NCBI RefSeq assembly: GCF_020080835.1
Contig: NC_058158.1
Coordinates: 31,142,305-31,206,304, forward strand
DNA length: 64,000 nt
Origin: Cotesia glomerata
Lineage: Eukaryota; Arthropoda; Insecta; Hymenoptera; Braconidae
Reading direction: 5' to 3'
Positions 38,775 through 52,574 of this stretch are shown one piece after another (the stretch's first letter is position 1; each line of letters opens with the position of its first letter). The notes beneath the pieces are model-generated. The model saw nothing but the letters and a program-made list of their open reading frames with translations. It was not told the origin of the DNA and ran no database searches. The position numbers were made by a program, and so were the translations under genes.

Positions 38775-41700
38775 CCTTAAAAATAAAACTAAATGATTTT
38801 AATCTTGTGCTTTAAACAATATAAATCAACGAGATACCGAGTGTCGTTACATACACGTAGGACAGCTTGTAGCCGCGTTTACCGCAACAGTAGCTTCGTC
38901 TAGTAGTAAATAATAGTACGGCCAGTGTAGTGTGGGATAGTTACAGTCAATATAAAGTAAAATCATATTTTTCGAAGAGATCCATGATAACCACACAAAG
39001 TGAAGGAATATTTTAAAGGATCCAGACAACAATCAAATGGATACTCGATATCTTGTCTACTATCTATCGTCTGGAGTGTGTTGTTATTGCAAGTGTACAG
39101 TCATGTTGTTCGGCTAATACATATTCAAAGACAGATCGTTACGCAGTTTACACATCCGGTTGATAATCGCTTGGCTCGACGCGTCGACATCAAGCACATG
39201 TCATCGGGACATGACACCAAAAACACGTCCGATTGTATCCGAAATCAGCGTATTCTATCGTCCAAGTAGATGTAACTATAAAATGTATGTATTTACAATA
39301 GAAATAGCTGTATTATTTACCAACATACGTTTGCAATATATTTTTGTCAATATATATATATATTGTCGTACGAAAAACACTTTCGGATTCATTGTTATTT
39401 TAAGCTTGGATATGTGTACATATCCATGACCTCTGACAGTTGTACAGTGTACATACATTTGCTACCAATGTTACATCGTTCACTCGGTTTGTTGTATATT
39501 GTATATTGTATATAAAATATATGTACAATATCTCTGTATAGATAGAGAAAGAGAAAACACGGAGAAAAGAGAGGAATAAAGTTTCTTTTGTGTTATTTGC
39601 TGCCCAGGCGCACCACTTGGCTCCACTTTGAGTCAATAAATTTAACCCAGTGCATACGAAACAGAGGAAACATGCGGACACAGCCAGTGAGAGACATACT
39701 GAATCTCGTGGAAGAGATTCGGGTTCATCAGAAAAGAGATACCTACCAAATGACTAGCAAACGAAACGTCTTCTTGAAACTCTGCCATCGTGCAATGTCA
39801 AATAATATTCTGTCCCCTCAACTAAACAATATTCATAAATATAAATGTATGTGTATATTTATTAAAAAATAATAAATTATTGAATTTGAAGGAAGGAAAT
39901 GTACATGCAACAAATTAATTAATTTAATTTTTGAATATATCTTTGGATGGTTTCGTTCCATTTCAGTGGAGTTGATTACGATTGACTATGCACTTTTGAA
40001 AACGATTCATGTGCAGTGTGCGCTGGTACCATCTGTAATCCTGGTAACGTTTTATAGTACAATGGTAGTGTAGCAGATATTGTATAGGTGTAGGTAAACG
40101 TGGATACCTAACGGGAAAATATGCGTCTAGTCGATGTATCGGAAGGATTGCCGTCTGCACTCGTACACTACATTGCTAGTACTGTGTAATCCAAACATAT
40201 TGTCTTTGCATGTACGGGGATGAAAGTGAACTGTTCTGTATATCTATATAACTTTATCTATATATCTATATGGAAGGATGAATAAATGTATGTGAATATG
40301 AATATATAGAGAGTGTACGGACCAGTGGACAGTCCGCAGGGATTCATTTCGTAAAAGCTAGAAATAGCTGATGAAAGTAGTGTAAGGTCAGGCATGGGAA
40401 TATCTGTCATACACTATTTCGAAAATTGGACTCGATATTTATAGTGAGAAAGATTTTTTATTTTTATTTTGTGGTAGTTGATAAAACAGCGGCCTATTTT
40501 ACGAATAAGGTGTAATGTTAATAAGACCACAAGTAAATTAACGGTGGTGTCTTATTCAAAGTTAAATTCTTGTTTATTTTTCGTTTATTTAAATATTTTT
40601 TTTTATTTCCTAATTATACAATATATACTGTAGTTCTCTACTAACAGCATTACGAGACTTTGCAAATTGCCGAGAACAAAGTTTGGTACGCGAAAAGTTG
40701 AGGGGAATGTAGAGAGTAGCGACGCCTACGCTGGTTTGCCAAATACCAAAGGGAGAAAGAGAAGATTGTTACGTAGTGGGTTAGGTAGAGTAGACTGATA
40801 AAATGAGAAGAGAACTGAGAGGAAGCGCAACTGAACCACCTTCAGTTTCAACCAAATATTATTCTTTCTTAACGAACTAGCCTGCAGTAGATTTTATAAG
40901 AACTTGTCTGCTTGAGTCTGAATCCTCGGTCAGAGCTGACTCGGAGACGCAAGTAGTAAAGTCCCGTGCTGTACTTTACTGGTATATATATATAGTGGTA
41001 GTAGAGCCAGAAGCAGACGCAGAAGTGAGTATAAGTAGTAGTTAGGTAGTTTGGTAGGTAGGTCTGAGTGACAGGAGAGCGAATTGAACGGATGGATGAA
41101 CGGTTATACGAATGTTCGGACCAAGTGGAAAAGCCGGAGAAAAGTTTCCTAAAAGCGCGAGAGTAACTAGAAGAGAAATAAAAAGGATAAACTCACGGGT
41201 ATAAGGAAGAGGTACATATAAAGTAAGCTCAACAGTGCTACACCCCACTGAGACGAAGTGAATCAACAGCGAGAAAAGGAGGTAGAAAGTACAGTTGAAT
41301 TTACGAATCTAATTAACTTATTTCGATTTTTGTTACGAGCTCTGTTGGCCACGTTAAGACCAAAAATTGGAAATGTGTCAAGAACTTTCTTATGTAAATC
41401 TTATTTTTGTTTTAAAAAACTAACGGTGATTTATTTATTAATTTATGTTGGGTTCTTTTATTCATCCCGTCTTTTTTTTTTTTTTTTTTTTTTTTTTTAT
41501 ATTTATCACCCGTTAGCATGATCAGTATAAGACTATGGAATCAACTTTTCTAAAGACAATATGATGACGAGAGTTTGTGGGGCATATACGATCAATGTGA
41601 ATACAAGAATATGGGATAGGTGATAAGATCAGCAAACTCGTTCCACCGGAAAACCAAAGCCTCGCAGATGTTAGTGTTGGTGTTGGTAGCACGCACGCAC

Positions 41701-43042
41701 GTCTTGCTTTTCTGGCAAGCCTTGATAGGTATAATCGTCGGATCGTAAAGTAAGATCATCGTTAAGCTAAATTGGGACCTAGGGTTTCGATTCAGCGTCC
41801 ACAAATTCCGTATTATCGTTCGATAAAAACATATGTGCTCAAGAATAAATAATGATAAACGTAATACCATCGTCAGTTCACCAAATTACCAAGATAAATA
41901 ACATTTTTACACGAACGTTTATTAAAATTGGACTTAAAAAATAAACATTATCACAATAATAAAATAGAGAAAATAGCCGCCATAAAAGAATTCCCACTTA
42001 GACAACCCCTAGATAATCCAGAGTAAAATCCTCTCGCAATCATCTATTGGTGTTCTCTCTCCTTATCGACCTTATCCCTCAGATATAGTCGGGAAAGATG
42101 GGCCATCTTTGTTCTCGAGACTCACCCGTGATTGAGAAATAAGCGACGCACCTGCTCTCAGTGCTCCCATTCCTTAGCCCCCTCAATTTCAAGAGCATAT
42201 CCCACCAGTTTAGTTTCTCGAAGGACACACTACTCTCAATACAGCTCTAGCTCATCTAGAAACACATAAAGATTCGGGCAAGGACATTGCGATGCGCTGA
42301 ATAAGGATGCAAGTCCTATGTATAAGAAATACAGAATACAGCGGCAGAAAGGTCGGGTCGGGGAATAGAAATAGGAATGATTTTCCGGACTCGACGGTGC
42401 TGGTGCTGATGCTGGTGCTGGTGGTGTTACTGCTGGTTCAGCCACCACACGGGTAGTAGGCGTGTGTAGATCCACCCCTGGACTCTCGGTGTATCCTCGA
42501 CCACCCTACGGTTAAAGCCAAATAACGTTTTGACTCACCAAGTCAGGACACGTACGACAGCACGGCTATATGTTTGCGTCGGTACCAGCTCGCCCTCTAC
42601 TCTCGTCTCTCGTATCTGACTTTCTTCTGCTTCTTCGCCTACCTTCATTGATGCGACACAACGTTTCCTCAGTTCTCTTTATTTTCTTCATTTTTATTTT
42701 TTATTTCCTTCGGTGGTTCTATCTCTTTTTTCTAGCGCGTGTCATCCTTACACAGTAGTACGTGGCCTAGAAGAGTGCAAGTACACGTACGCGACAAGGG
42801 GGCGTATAAATTTTTCTTATATATCTGTGTATAAATGTGTACGTGTCCTTGTATGACATTGGGTGGTATTGCCTACTCCGGTTGTCCCTTCATCCACTGT
42901 ACTGTTTTTCTAACTAAATTATTGCGAACTCTCGGTGACATTTAACTTTTCACAACCTCACCGCAGTGTCAAAATTTTATTCTTTCAAACATTTTATATT
43001 AGTCTTATTTTTAATCTTATTTTTTGTTTCTTGATCCTTCAG
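38775..43042. other. Unique DNA, scattered open frames
   Basis: The frame at 39588-39872 has a hydrophilic central part (VRDILNLVEEIRVHQKRDTY) and no splice support. A good acceptor at 39966 opens a hydrophobic frame (LLKTIHVQCALVPSVILVTF). Both are noted but not called. A 27-base T run lies at 41472-41498. GC is higher at 42340-42480. No recognisable gene. Confidence 0.35.
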
Positions 43043-43135
43043 ATGCGATACAAAAAATATTTCCTTAGATAATGTGTTTGCTCTTATTGGTATATTGCGT
43101 TTAGCTCAACTAACGAATCTCCCGGGATATAGAAG
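43043..43135 (+). other. Candidate exon, phase 2-2, unrecognised
   Basis: The acceptor gtttcttgatccttcag ends at 43042. If the first base completes a codon, the frame is open for 38 codons: CDTKNISLDNVFALIGILRL, then AQLTNLPGYRR. The only donor that keeps it short is AAG|GTTTCT at 43136, which is weak; that gives 93 bases, a multiple of three. The acceptor resembles that of 43754-43828 and the reading phase is the same. The composition is protein-like with an amphipathic or hydrophobic centre. No family is recognised, and chance is a real alternative. Confidence 0.18.
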
Positions 43136-43753
43136 GTTTCTTATAAAAAAAAAGGTTTGATAAAATAAAAAATAAAGCATCGAAAGACTTTAATAACGTC
43201 TGAACACGTTTCGGACATACGAAAGACGTAAAGACAATAAAACTCTAACGTGTCGTTGGCAATTGAAAATTGACCGAGAGCCAAGGATTTAGACAATTGT
43301 CTGATCGACTAAAAAAAAAAATAAGAGAAAAAATAAACAAACGCACGTATTGGAAAATCTCAGTAATAAAATTTCAAACCATATATTACTGTATTTATAA
43401 AATAAAGTTATGAAAATGATGATTCATAACCGAGGAAAACGATCTTCTAGATAAATCTGGTATGCATATAATAGTTTGCGTGGGATGAAATAGTATAACT
43501 GTGAAACCTTGTGCTAAGCATCGAATATCCATCTCACTTATAAGATATTCGATTACAGTGAACGATAACTCGCTAACTCGAGTATCGTTCAAACTTTACG
43601 ATAACTAATGTGTCGATTTAATTAATAACGTTGCTTACATTACATGCTGATGAATGAGCCAACGGCGCCTGGTTGATTGGAAGTTCTCTGACTTTCCTCT
43701 TCATCTTGTCTTGTCTTAGTATATTCTGACGTTATGTGTGTTATATCCTTCAG

Positions 43754-43828
43754 ATACAGTGCTGTCAAACTTATGTATACTGAGAATGTGATGCGGAATA
43801 TAGACCAAGTGTTTGGCTACAACCGAGA
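43754..43828 (+). other. Candidate internal exon with both splice sites
   Basis: The acceptor is tgttatatccttcag (ending 43753); the donor is AGA|GTAAGC (43829). The 75 bases between are open in the frame where the first base completes a codon: YSAVKLMYTENVMRNIDQVF, then GYNR, with two bases left over. The TAA that would stop it is itself created by the donor. Length divisible by three and identical entry and exit phase mean it could be skipped without frameshift. No match is recognised. Confidence 0.25.
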
Positions 43829-44162
43829 GTAAGCACCCGTGGGTTTATCCACATCATACGGTACAATGGCTTAGTTGTTCGAAACCTATATGCTATAATA
43901 ATAAACCTATCAGTTGAATTTCTGTGTGAAACTGTGATACACTGTACTATGCCATCAGCTGCTATTTAACAAAACTTTAACAACTATTATATTTAATAGA
44001 TACTGCCTACATTATATTAAATTAAATTTTAAAATACAGTTCAGTTATAAACAATCTGAATGTAAGCTGTCATTTGAGGTAAAAACCGATAACAGTAACA
44101 CGAAGATGAAGTGAGACTTGAGTTTATTTCTCGCACGATATCCTCGAGTGTATAGTCTGCAG
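43829..44162. other. Unique DNA between candidate exons
   Basis: AT-rich sequence. The 3' end could act as an acceptor (tatagtctgcag at 44162), or as a promoter with TATATAAA at 44163-44170. Confidence 0.3.
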
Positions 44163-44393
44163 TATATAAACCGGGAGCTTGAGAGAAGTCGATCGTGGAA
44201 GATGGACAACGGTGATCCGAGACGCGGTAAAGACGTCCGTCACGTAAACGTACTACCGCCCGAGCGAAACGGTTTCACGAATGGCCAGGATTCTGATCGA
44301 GTAAGAGAGCAACCAAGACAGAGAGTAAATGCTGATAGTCCACCGAGTAGACAAGGACAGGTCTGTACTTCGAAAGTAAGGAAGAGAGAGTAG
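44163..44393 (+). CDS. Candidate coding exon, hydrophilic N-terminus, unrecognised
   Basis: The frame is open from well upstream to a stop at 44391-44393. An ATG at 44202 in good context (ggaagATGG) starts MDNGDPRRGKDVRHVNVLPP, then ERNGFTNGQDSDRVREQPR. The sequence is strongly hydrophilic, Gly/Pro/Arg/Asp-rich and probably disordered, with GC well above the flanks. Good donors occur in frame: CGA|GTAAGA (44301), CAG|GTCTGT (44360) and AAA|GTAAGG. Upstream, CAG at 44160-44162 could serve as an acceptor, and TATATAAA lies 32 bases before the ATG. It reads best as a first coding exon, possibly an alternative one. No family is recognised. Confidence 0.35.
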   Translation, partial: YINRELERSRSWKMDNGDPRRGKDVRHVNVLPPERNGFTNGQDSDRVREQPRQRVNADSPPSRQGQVCTSKVRKRE

Positions 44394-45411
44394 AGGTGAG
44401 GTAAAAGAGGCAAAGGGTTCGGTTCTACTCTTTGAAGCGTTCACTAAAAACGATGGTCGTATAAAATTGTCGACTTTATCGGTACTTGCTCGAAACCGAA
44501 GTGAATATAAAATGCGTCGTCCTCCAGGGACGACATATCGTTCGAGAGTATACATGCATGGCATGCTACTGCTATAACTTGTGACATACGGTTACGTTTA
44601 CACGCAATGGCGATCCAGACTAATGATACATTTTCGGCAGGGGCTTTGTGGTTTAATGCCCAACAAAGAACAAGTTTAAACTCCTTAGAGCGCACACATA
44701 CTCCCTCACTGGGATCTATTTGGTTGAGGTTAATATCTGCAGAGTATACTGTACTAAGCTACTGATATGAGTTTATAGTGCATATATGTACATAGATTAA
44801 GATAGATGGAAAGATAGAGTACATGTGCATAGAAGACTTCTCGAGTACAAGGCAAGACGAGACACAAGAAAATATTAATGTCTTATTCCACGGCGAGGCT
44901 TCACTTGTTCGCTTGAACAAGAGATTTTGAATTAAATCAAAAGCACGTCATGAGAAACATTACTTGGTATACAGTCAAACATATACAGAGATATATAATA
45001 GGTATAGGTATACATTAAGAATAGCGTCACGGTGACACTATCACCGGTGCGGTTGTGACGATAAGATATCCCAGGGAACCCTACCAGACAATGTCGTTTC
45101 ATCTGTGAACTGTGAATCCAAGCAACCAAGCAATCTTTCTTCAGCACTTCTCTTCTCTTCTCATCTTTTCTTCCGCGGGTATCTTATCCCAAATACTCAC
45201 ACCTCTCACTCGGACAGGCTTTTACTTCAGTCACATCGAAATTCGCTTGCCACTGCGTTTCTACACCACTCACAGGCTATTTTATCCACTGCACTCTTCT
45301 ATTATACGATGTATAGTCGTCTACATTATATTGTCCACGGTTAAAAGCATACGAGAGAGCGAAAAGTCTAAGTATATACCGAGAAGAACAAAGTGGATGT
45401 GTACACATCTA

Positions 45412-45447
<36 letters not shown>

Positions 45448-47129
45448 TGTAGATAGTTTAAGTAGTAACAGTGGGTGCAGTGGCAGGCAACTTCAGCCAG
45501 AGCTAACGCCAAATATAATCTTTTAATAAGATCTCTTAATATCCACCCAACTCGAGCCCTGTTTTTCTTTTCTTTTTTTCCCTTTAATCATTTTGCAAAC
45601 TTATTATATTATTTGTCTATTTTTAGTCCATTATTATTATCACTATTATTTTATAGTTGGGATAATACACTTTTGGAAATAATAAACAAGATAGGTCATA
45701 AATTTATTTTTTATTCTCCCTATCTGTCGAGAAATTTGACATTACTAAGCATGAGTTGTACGATCTGGAGAGATATATACATTGAGACGTGTCTTAGAGT
45801 TAAGAGTAGAGAGAAGGAAAAAAAACGTAAATGTATCGGCTCGTCTGGAGTCTAAGAACCCTTTCAGACGGCTTCGTCTTATTTAAATAAAAGCATCGAT
45901 CCCCATGCCTTTTTCGCGCATTCTCTCTGCTTCCAGTATTATCTCAATACTCTGAGAAGAAAAGATCCAAAGAAGAGAAAAGAAGAGAGAATACGAATAA
46001 GAATGAGGATATATAACATTGAAATAAAATAATAATAAACTACTAAAGAACTTTGTTTCACTCTTATTTTGATTCGTTTCGTTCTCCAATCGTTTCTTAA
46101 TCTACATACGTAACTGCAACTCTCAATCGATCTCTACTTATCGTTTTCTCTTACTCGAATTTTTTATTCTAACAGATAGGTCTTTATTCTTCTTTGGAGT
46201 CAGGGTCAACCGTAGAAACGAGTGGAAAATTCAATCAAGCCTGCACACGGTTTGTATCGTGTCGCTTTTAGATAGTCCTGTCGTGTGACTATACATAGCA
46301 GTTTTCGAGAGCACTGCAAGCTTGAGATCTGCTAGCCTGATTTACGGCTATCGTCTTTACTGGCTGACTCTTTTCTTCTCTATCTCAATTTTCTGAGTCT
46401 ATCTCCAACTACTATATCTCTTTCTTATATTCTCACACCGAATCTTTTTCTCTATAAATACATTTAGCTCTATTATTTTCACGTATAGTCTCAAATAAAA
46501 CGAACAGCCAACTTGAAAAGTCTTAGACTTAAAATATACTTTTATTTATATCAAAATGATTTTAATTTAACTTATTTTTGGTAAATATTCGGGACAGTAC
46601 CTCGGGAGAAAATCCTCGAGCCAAGACACGCTTCAAATATACAGATACTTTGCGTTTAAAAATTTATTCCCGAGCATAAATTGTAAACGAGCAATATAAA
46701 TACAATTGTTTTTTAGAATAATATTTCAACGTCAATTTTTCCATTTTAAAAATAAAAATAAAAATAAAAATAAAATAAAGTATAAAGGTAATAATAATAA
46801 CGATAAAAATAAATAAAATTGGATTTTGTTTTCTTGTTCATCTGATTATTTTATGTTTAGTATATTTTTCTATTTTTATAATAAACTGATCTCCATATAG
46901 CCTCAGCAATACTAAAATAATATTTTCCGCTTTATACTCTTCTTTATATGTTATTTGACTTTTCTTGTTTTCTATTTTCAAATTATACATAAAAGCCGAT
47001 GTATCCAAGAATTCACATCAAATATTACCAAATAATAATCATATAAATAGTATATTGAAAAAAAAGACTAATAATAAAAAAATGATAATTATAATAAGAA
47101 TAAAGATAAAAGAGAAAAAGTATAAGAAA
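44394..47129. other. Unique DNA
   Basis: The minus-strand frame 44444-44695 contains KAPAENVSLVWIAIACKRNR, opposite the candidate exon region, without a splice signal I can support. A TA microsatellite lies at 45416-45443. T- and purine-rich tracts at 45120-45300 and 45940-46080, and an (AAAAAT)n tract at 46747-46775. Confidence 0.4.
45416..45443. repeat. (TA)n microsatellite
   Basis: 28 bases of TA. Confidence 0.9.
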
Positions 47130-47396
47130 ATGGAGAAAATGGAGCATGAGGATGAAAGGTCGGTGAAATCGATAAGTGGTTCCGACTGCAATTTCGACAG
47201 GCAAAGTGAGGTTGCATCACGGCAGGCAATTACCCGAGGCCAAGTAAAAATGCCGTCGCGACGTTTTCTTCTTTCATCTTGTCTACTTGACGACCAGACG
47301 AAGATGAGTCAGCCACATGCCTATACCGCATTTAAAGATACTGGCTTATTGAGATGGACGAAAGTACCCGAGATGCCTGTACACAGTACCCAGTAG
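47130..47396 (+). other. Candidate coding segment, unrecognised
   Basis: An ATG in good context (agaaaATGG) starts MEKMEHEDERSVKSISGSDC, then NFDRQSEVASRQAITRG. It is open for 88 codons to TAG. A donor AAA|GTGAGG lies after about 25 codons, giving a plausible first exon of acidic, serine-rich sequence. The preceding DNA is very AT-rich and its lysine/isoleucine frame is not credible as protein. The later part (MSQPHAYTAFKDTGLLRW) is also protein-like. Nothing known is recognised. Confidence 0.22.
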
Positions 47397-48995
47397 CCGT
47401 TATTTCTTCACTGCTATCTCTTACTTCTTTCTTCTTTCCTCTTTTTAGCCTAAACATTCGCTTCGCAACGTTTTATACACTTCTCCCCTTCATCTCTACG
47501 ATTTCGATAAAACGTAATCGATTCCCCGCCCATCGGACCCGGCCATTGCGATTGGTCCCTCATCGTAAGCTATATTATACATATACAAGGCAACGTTTTC
47601 AAAACTTTTCTTATCTACCTCCCCCGCTTCATTTTTTCCACAATATTGAGGAAGCTGTAGGTTCTTATACTTTTCTTCCTAACCCCCTACTTTCATCATT
47701 TATTCTTTTTCCCCTTTTTTCTCGACAATATAGACCTATACTACACTCTATATACAGATACTTTACAATGCTATACGTATTATGACGTATACACTGATAC
47801 ACGCACGTGATGATGCATAGCGCGTATATCTCTTCCTATTCCGTGGTGATAATACTACATAGCAGCACATACCCAATGAAACTGCTGGCTAATGACCCAT
47901 CTTTATCTTTGTCATCAGATCTCGGTGATTGCCTCCAATCCAAATAGAAGCTATAGAAGTTTATAGCTGGTGGCCATAACTACAACTACAACTCTAGTAC
48001 TTACAGTGATAGTAATAGTGATAGTCATACTCATAGTCATTGTCGTAGTAGTAGTAGCAGTAGTCTATAGTTGACCCAACACGTCGCCGAAAACTAATCA
48101 AGATACCAGCAAAATTGGGCATTCTTTATTTATCTCGTCATGTCCCAAGAGATTATTGACGTTCATCTACTTTAATGTGATTGATCGATACGGCCTTCAA
48201 CTTTCCAATTAAATTCCCAAAAGCCATATTGCACGACCCGTGAGAATGAACGTGATTCACCAAGGGACTACTGACGCGATTTACATTTGTTAGTGAACGG
48301 GTAATGAAGATTTTTGGTTGCTCCTTAACACAGCAGTGAATACCGGTTACATTATGCTGGCACTGTTAGGTGGTATAGTCTTCCACCGTACGGGTAGATG
48401 GAGTAGCGGACGAATAGCTGAAGCGGGCTCTCGTAGGGTAAAGTCACGGGATGCTGCTGCTTGGTGTACGTTATTCGCGGAGAGAGCTGGCCTGGAGGTG
48501 ATAACTCCTGATTTACGCTCTACCCCTACTCTATATAGAGGCACTGATGCCTGCTAGTTCGACCACGTTCTTCTTCCTTCTTGTTTCTCAACTTCGCTGT
48601 TCTTCCTCTCCCTCGCTCCGACTATTCCTGATTCTCATTTTCTCACAATCCCCGGTGTTTCTCCATATCGTTTTGCCTTTCTCATTCTCGCTTGTATTAC
48701 AGCTACTGGTGTTCCTCTTACCGAGTTTCTCGCACAGAGGGCTTCCACTCCAATTAACTTTTAATGGTGCAGATAGGGAAACGTATGCCTGCCGAGAGTC
48801 CACGACTCTCTCATTCTCCTCTTCATTTTAATCTTTTATCTCGCTTTTTCCTTTTCCTATATATATATATATATTTGGTGTCTTTGTCACATTTACCAAG
48901 AAAATCTTTCATTTCATATTTTTTATTTTTTATACACATTTTCCTCTTAGAGTTTAAGGTACTAGTTTTTTCTCCTTTCTGTTCCTCTTCTTCTG

Positions 48996-49038
<43 letters not shown>

Positions 49039-52000
49039 TTCTTCGTCTTATAATTTTATATATTCTTGTACTTGTTGTTGTTCTTCTTCTTTATCATCAT
49101 AAAGTCCTTGTGTTAGTTCTGGGTTCTTTACCACCGTTCTCGTCCACCCGGACACCCTCCCACGGGATCCGTTCAAGCCAGCGACAACTTGTTAAGTAAT
49201 TAAGTGTCGTTCTAAGTTTCCGTTTAATAATAATTTAGTGACATTTACCAACTCTCTTCTAGTGAAGAAGAGACAGAACGTCAGGTCTCTCTGTCAACTA
49301 AGCTCTGCATTCGAAAATGTTAACGACGTATATACTCCCCAGCAATCGGGATCCTGCTACAAGACACGACTCTGATTATGCATAATTTATGAGTGATTTT
49401 ATATCTCTAGTTACTTAAGTGTGAATGAAGCTTCTTAATGAGAATAAATTGCAAAAAGAGACCTGAGAAATGAGGTTTATTCGATTTTCACCATCAGACG
49501 CTGCTACGAAAAGAGAAAACTGACAGTACAATGCCGGGAGATAAAAAAGGGATGATAGATTCAGATAAAAAACAAAAAACGAAAAAAGCAAAACTAGAAG
49601 AGGCCAAGTATAAAATGAGTAAAGGTAAAAAGATAAAAATAATTTCAGTATGTGTGTTTTTGTATGTGTATAAGCGAAAGAGAGAACAAGAGAAACGTGA
49701 TGCGTAGCAAGGACCACTTGTGGAGTGCAGCACGTACTCCCTAATAATATTTTGCCACCGCATTTGGTCCCGTGTCGGCACACAAGTGCCGGTGCATGGT
49801 CGGGGGAATTTATCCTCTCTTAGAACACGACGCGAACGAGCCAATTGGCACCAGTAGAAGCCATAAGAAAATCCTTCAAAGGGTTAATGCTATTTATCCT
49901 ATTTTTTGACTTGTATTTATTTTATTCGCTTTTTGTTGAACCAGCAGCAATAGAATAAATTTAAGGAAAATTTTTTTCCAATCATTTATCACCGCTCACA
50001 ATTTCTACCATTTGTTTTTTTAATCCTCCGCTTAATAATTTGTGTCAGCCGATAATACCAATACGTCTGGCACTTTACTGCCGGTGATCTTTTCTCAGAG
50101 CGTATTGAAACGAAAGCTTTTAAGAGTGACATTGACCCAACAAATAAATTCACTCGTCGCGAGCATTAGTCACCAAAATGTCAGGAAAAAAGTGTCGTTA
50201 AATTTTCCAGAGTAACGGGCACACAAAATAAAAATAATGTCGAACGTGTTTGTCACCCGCCAACAGATCATATGTCCTAAAGAATCCATTTATCTTTAAC
50301 AGCACACAACTCCATACATTTAAATGTAATTCTATTTAATTAAATGTACCTATTTATTTATTTTTGCATTTTATAAATTTTCTTTTTTTACTTCATTTTT
50401 TATTTAAAACAGCAAAGACCACTGGAGCGTATTTATCACTACCTTATACCATCCAATGAAAAAGTACCTCAACGAGGTATTCTCAATTTTCATTTGCCGT
50501 GGGATGTGTACGTGATCGGCATTCGATTCTGAGCGCGACAGATGCAACCGAAAGGAGGGTGTGACTAGTGGATATGGTGACTGCTGCAGGGGTGGTCATT
50601 GATAAAATACTCGCGAAGAGGATGGATTCCGAGTGGTAGTTGTTGTACCAATATAGAAGAAGACCCGCCAGTCATTGTAGTAGTAGTAAAAGTCCAAGAA
50701 GGAGAAAAGTTTTAAAGATAGGACTGATGTTATAAGAAGGTGGACACGAAGAACGTATATCTAGGGTGGACAAGGGTACTTCTTAAATCCGAAAAGTCGA
50801 TCGTTTGTTAAAGAAATTCAATAATGTCCTCGTTGACAGGAGTCTAAGTTCAATAGTTGATCTTGTCATCATTTATCAATCCATACTATCTTCTATTATT
50901 ATTATATACTATTTCTATTATTATGAAAAAAATGATCAAAAAGCTATTAAGGGCGTTTAAAAAATTATTTTGATAAGTAAAAAAAAAAGTTATTTCATAC
51001 GTTTTTCGTATTACGTTTTTAAAAATTACAATACAAAAATTGTTAACTCTACCATAAAATTCTCTCCACCTAACTATGATTACTATGAATAATTGGGATT
51101 GGTAGCCTTTACTGATTACTTTTTCCATAAATAACTAGAAATTAATCTATTAATTAAAATGAATTTTATCCTTTTTTTTTTTTTAATACCTTTTATAAAG
51201 TTATATAGCTAATTACAGTGCAGAGATAATGAGAAATAGGGAGTAGAGAAGTGGCTTTATCAACATGAGCCACAGAGTGAAAGGTACACAACAAGTAATA
51301 CATCAAGTGGTTTAACGATAGAGTTGTAGGTAAAGCAATGATGCTCTGCTCTGGGAAGTATTGGAAGTTCAATTCACTAATGACGTCGATTATTAGCGAA
51401 GCTTGCCGTAATTTCATAGATAACATAATAAACGTTTAACATATATGTATATGTGGATATAGAACGGTATGCTACTGTTATAACGTTCGCATGGAAATTT
51501 ATACATTTGTCAAAAGTACATATCCCTCGACATGAATAGATTAACAGTATAGTGCCAGTGGCTTAGCTGCATAATCACAAGCGATAATTGGCCGCATGTT
51601 TCGTGGTATCAGAGTTTATTGATTCCCAACGAGTTTTACTCCAGTAACCGAATCATCACCGCTATTAATGTGTACACGAAGCGAGCATAAATGATTAAGC
51701 TGTTCAAGCTAGAGAGTTGTTAATGTTTAAATTTTACGTTATTTCGGGTATGAAAATAATTGAAGCATAAATATAACGAACCGTTCCACCATAGCCACCG
51801 GAGCAACAACAAGTTTATATTACATTATGCACACAACTCTCTATAATATAATAATATACTAAACTAGTAAAGCTAGGTAAGCTGGCTGGAGTAGGAGTAA
51901 GAGTAGGCTAGACCAGAAGTGAGAAAGAAACCAAAACCAACCTGAAAGTAGATGACTAGAGTGTAATCGTCAAAGTAATTCCAATCATAAGCGGTGACTA

Positions 52001-52574
52001 CACTCTGCAGATGTGAGAATAGAGGGAAATTGAACCGTATATTCAAGGACCTTAGAGAAAGAAAAGGCGAATCAAATGTTTGAGTAAGAAAAAGTAGAAA
52101 GAGGGATGGAGGAAAGGAACGAAGGCAGGAATTTCATTAGCGGTTCAAAATGAACCGACGGTCTCCGGCATCCACGCGATTCCTTTCCATTTTCTCCCTT
52201 ACTCACTTTTCTCTGCTCACTCACTCGCTCTTATTTTACTTATTTTTTATTTTATTTATATCCTTCCCTCACTCACCCTCTCAATCTCTTACTTGCTCTC
52301 GCTTTCTTTCCCTCAACACTTTCTCTATTTCCATAGCAAACTCTTTCTTAACCCAAACTCGTTTCTATTTCTCCCTTGATACTTGTTAAACTACCACGAC
52401 TTCCCCTTTTTAATCGTGTTAAAGCTGTCCAATTGCTTAAGAGTATTTAATAAACAGGTGTTTGATACTATTCAACAGAGACTTAATATAATACAGCCTA
52501 CAATACAGCCTATTATTTTGTCAAAAAGGGTTCACTTCAATGAAAAGATTAAATATTGATATTCAGTTCAATTA
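47397..52574. other. Unique DNA, pyrimidine-rich tracts
   Basis: Strong plus-strand T/C bias at 47400-47720, 48560-49100 and 52180-52400, giving F/S/L-rich frames that I reject. GTA/GAT triplets lie at 48000-48065. The patch at 48360-48545 is GC-richer and open on both strands. No gene is called. Confidence 0.4.
48985..49044. repeat. (CTT)n trinucleotide repeat
   Basis: About 20 TTC/CTT units with a few interruptions. It makes a poly-serine frame on the plus strand. Confidence 0.9.

Noticed and set aside
47354..47785. 143-codon plus frame
   Set aside because: Lies in a pyrimidine-rich tract; F/L/S-rich low-complexity translation.
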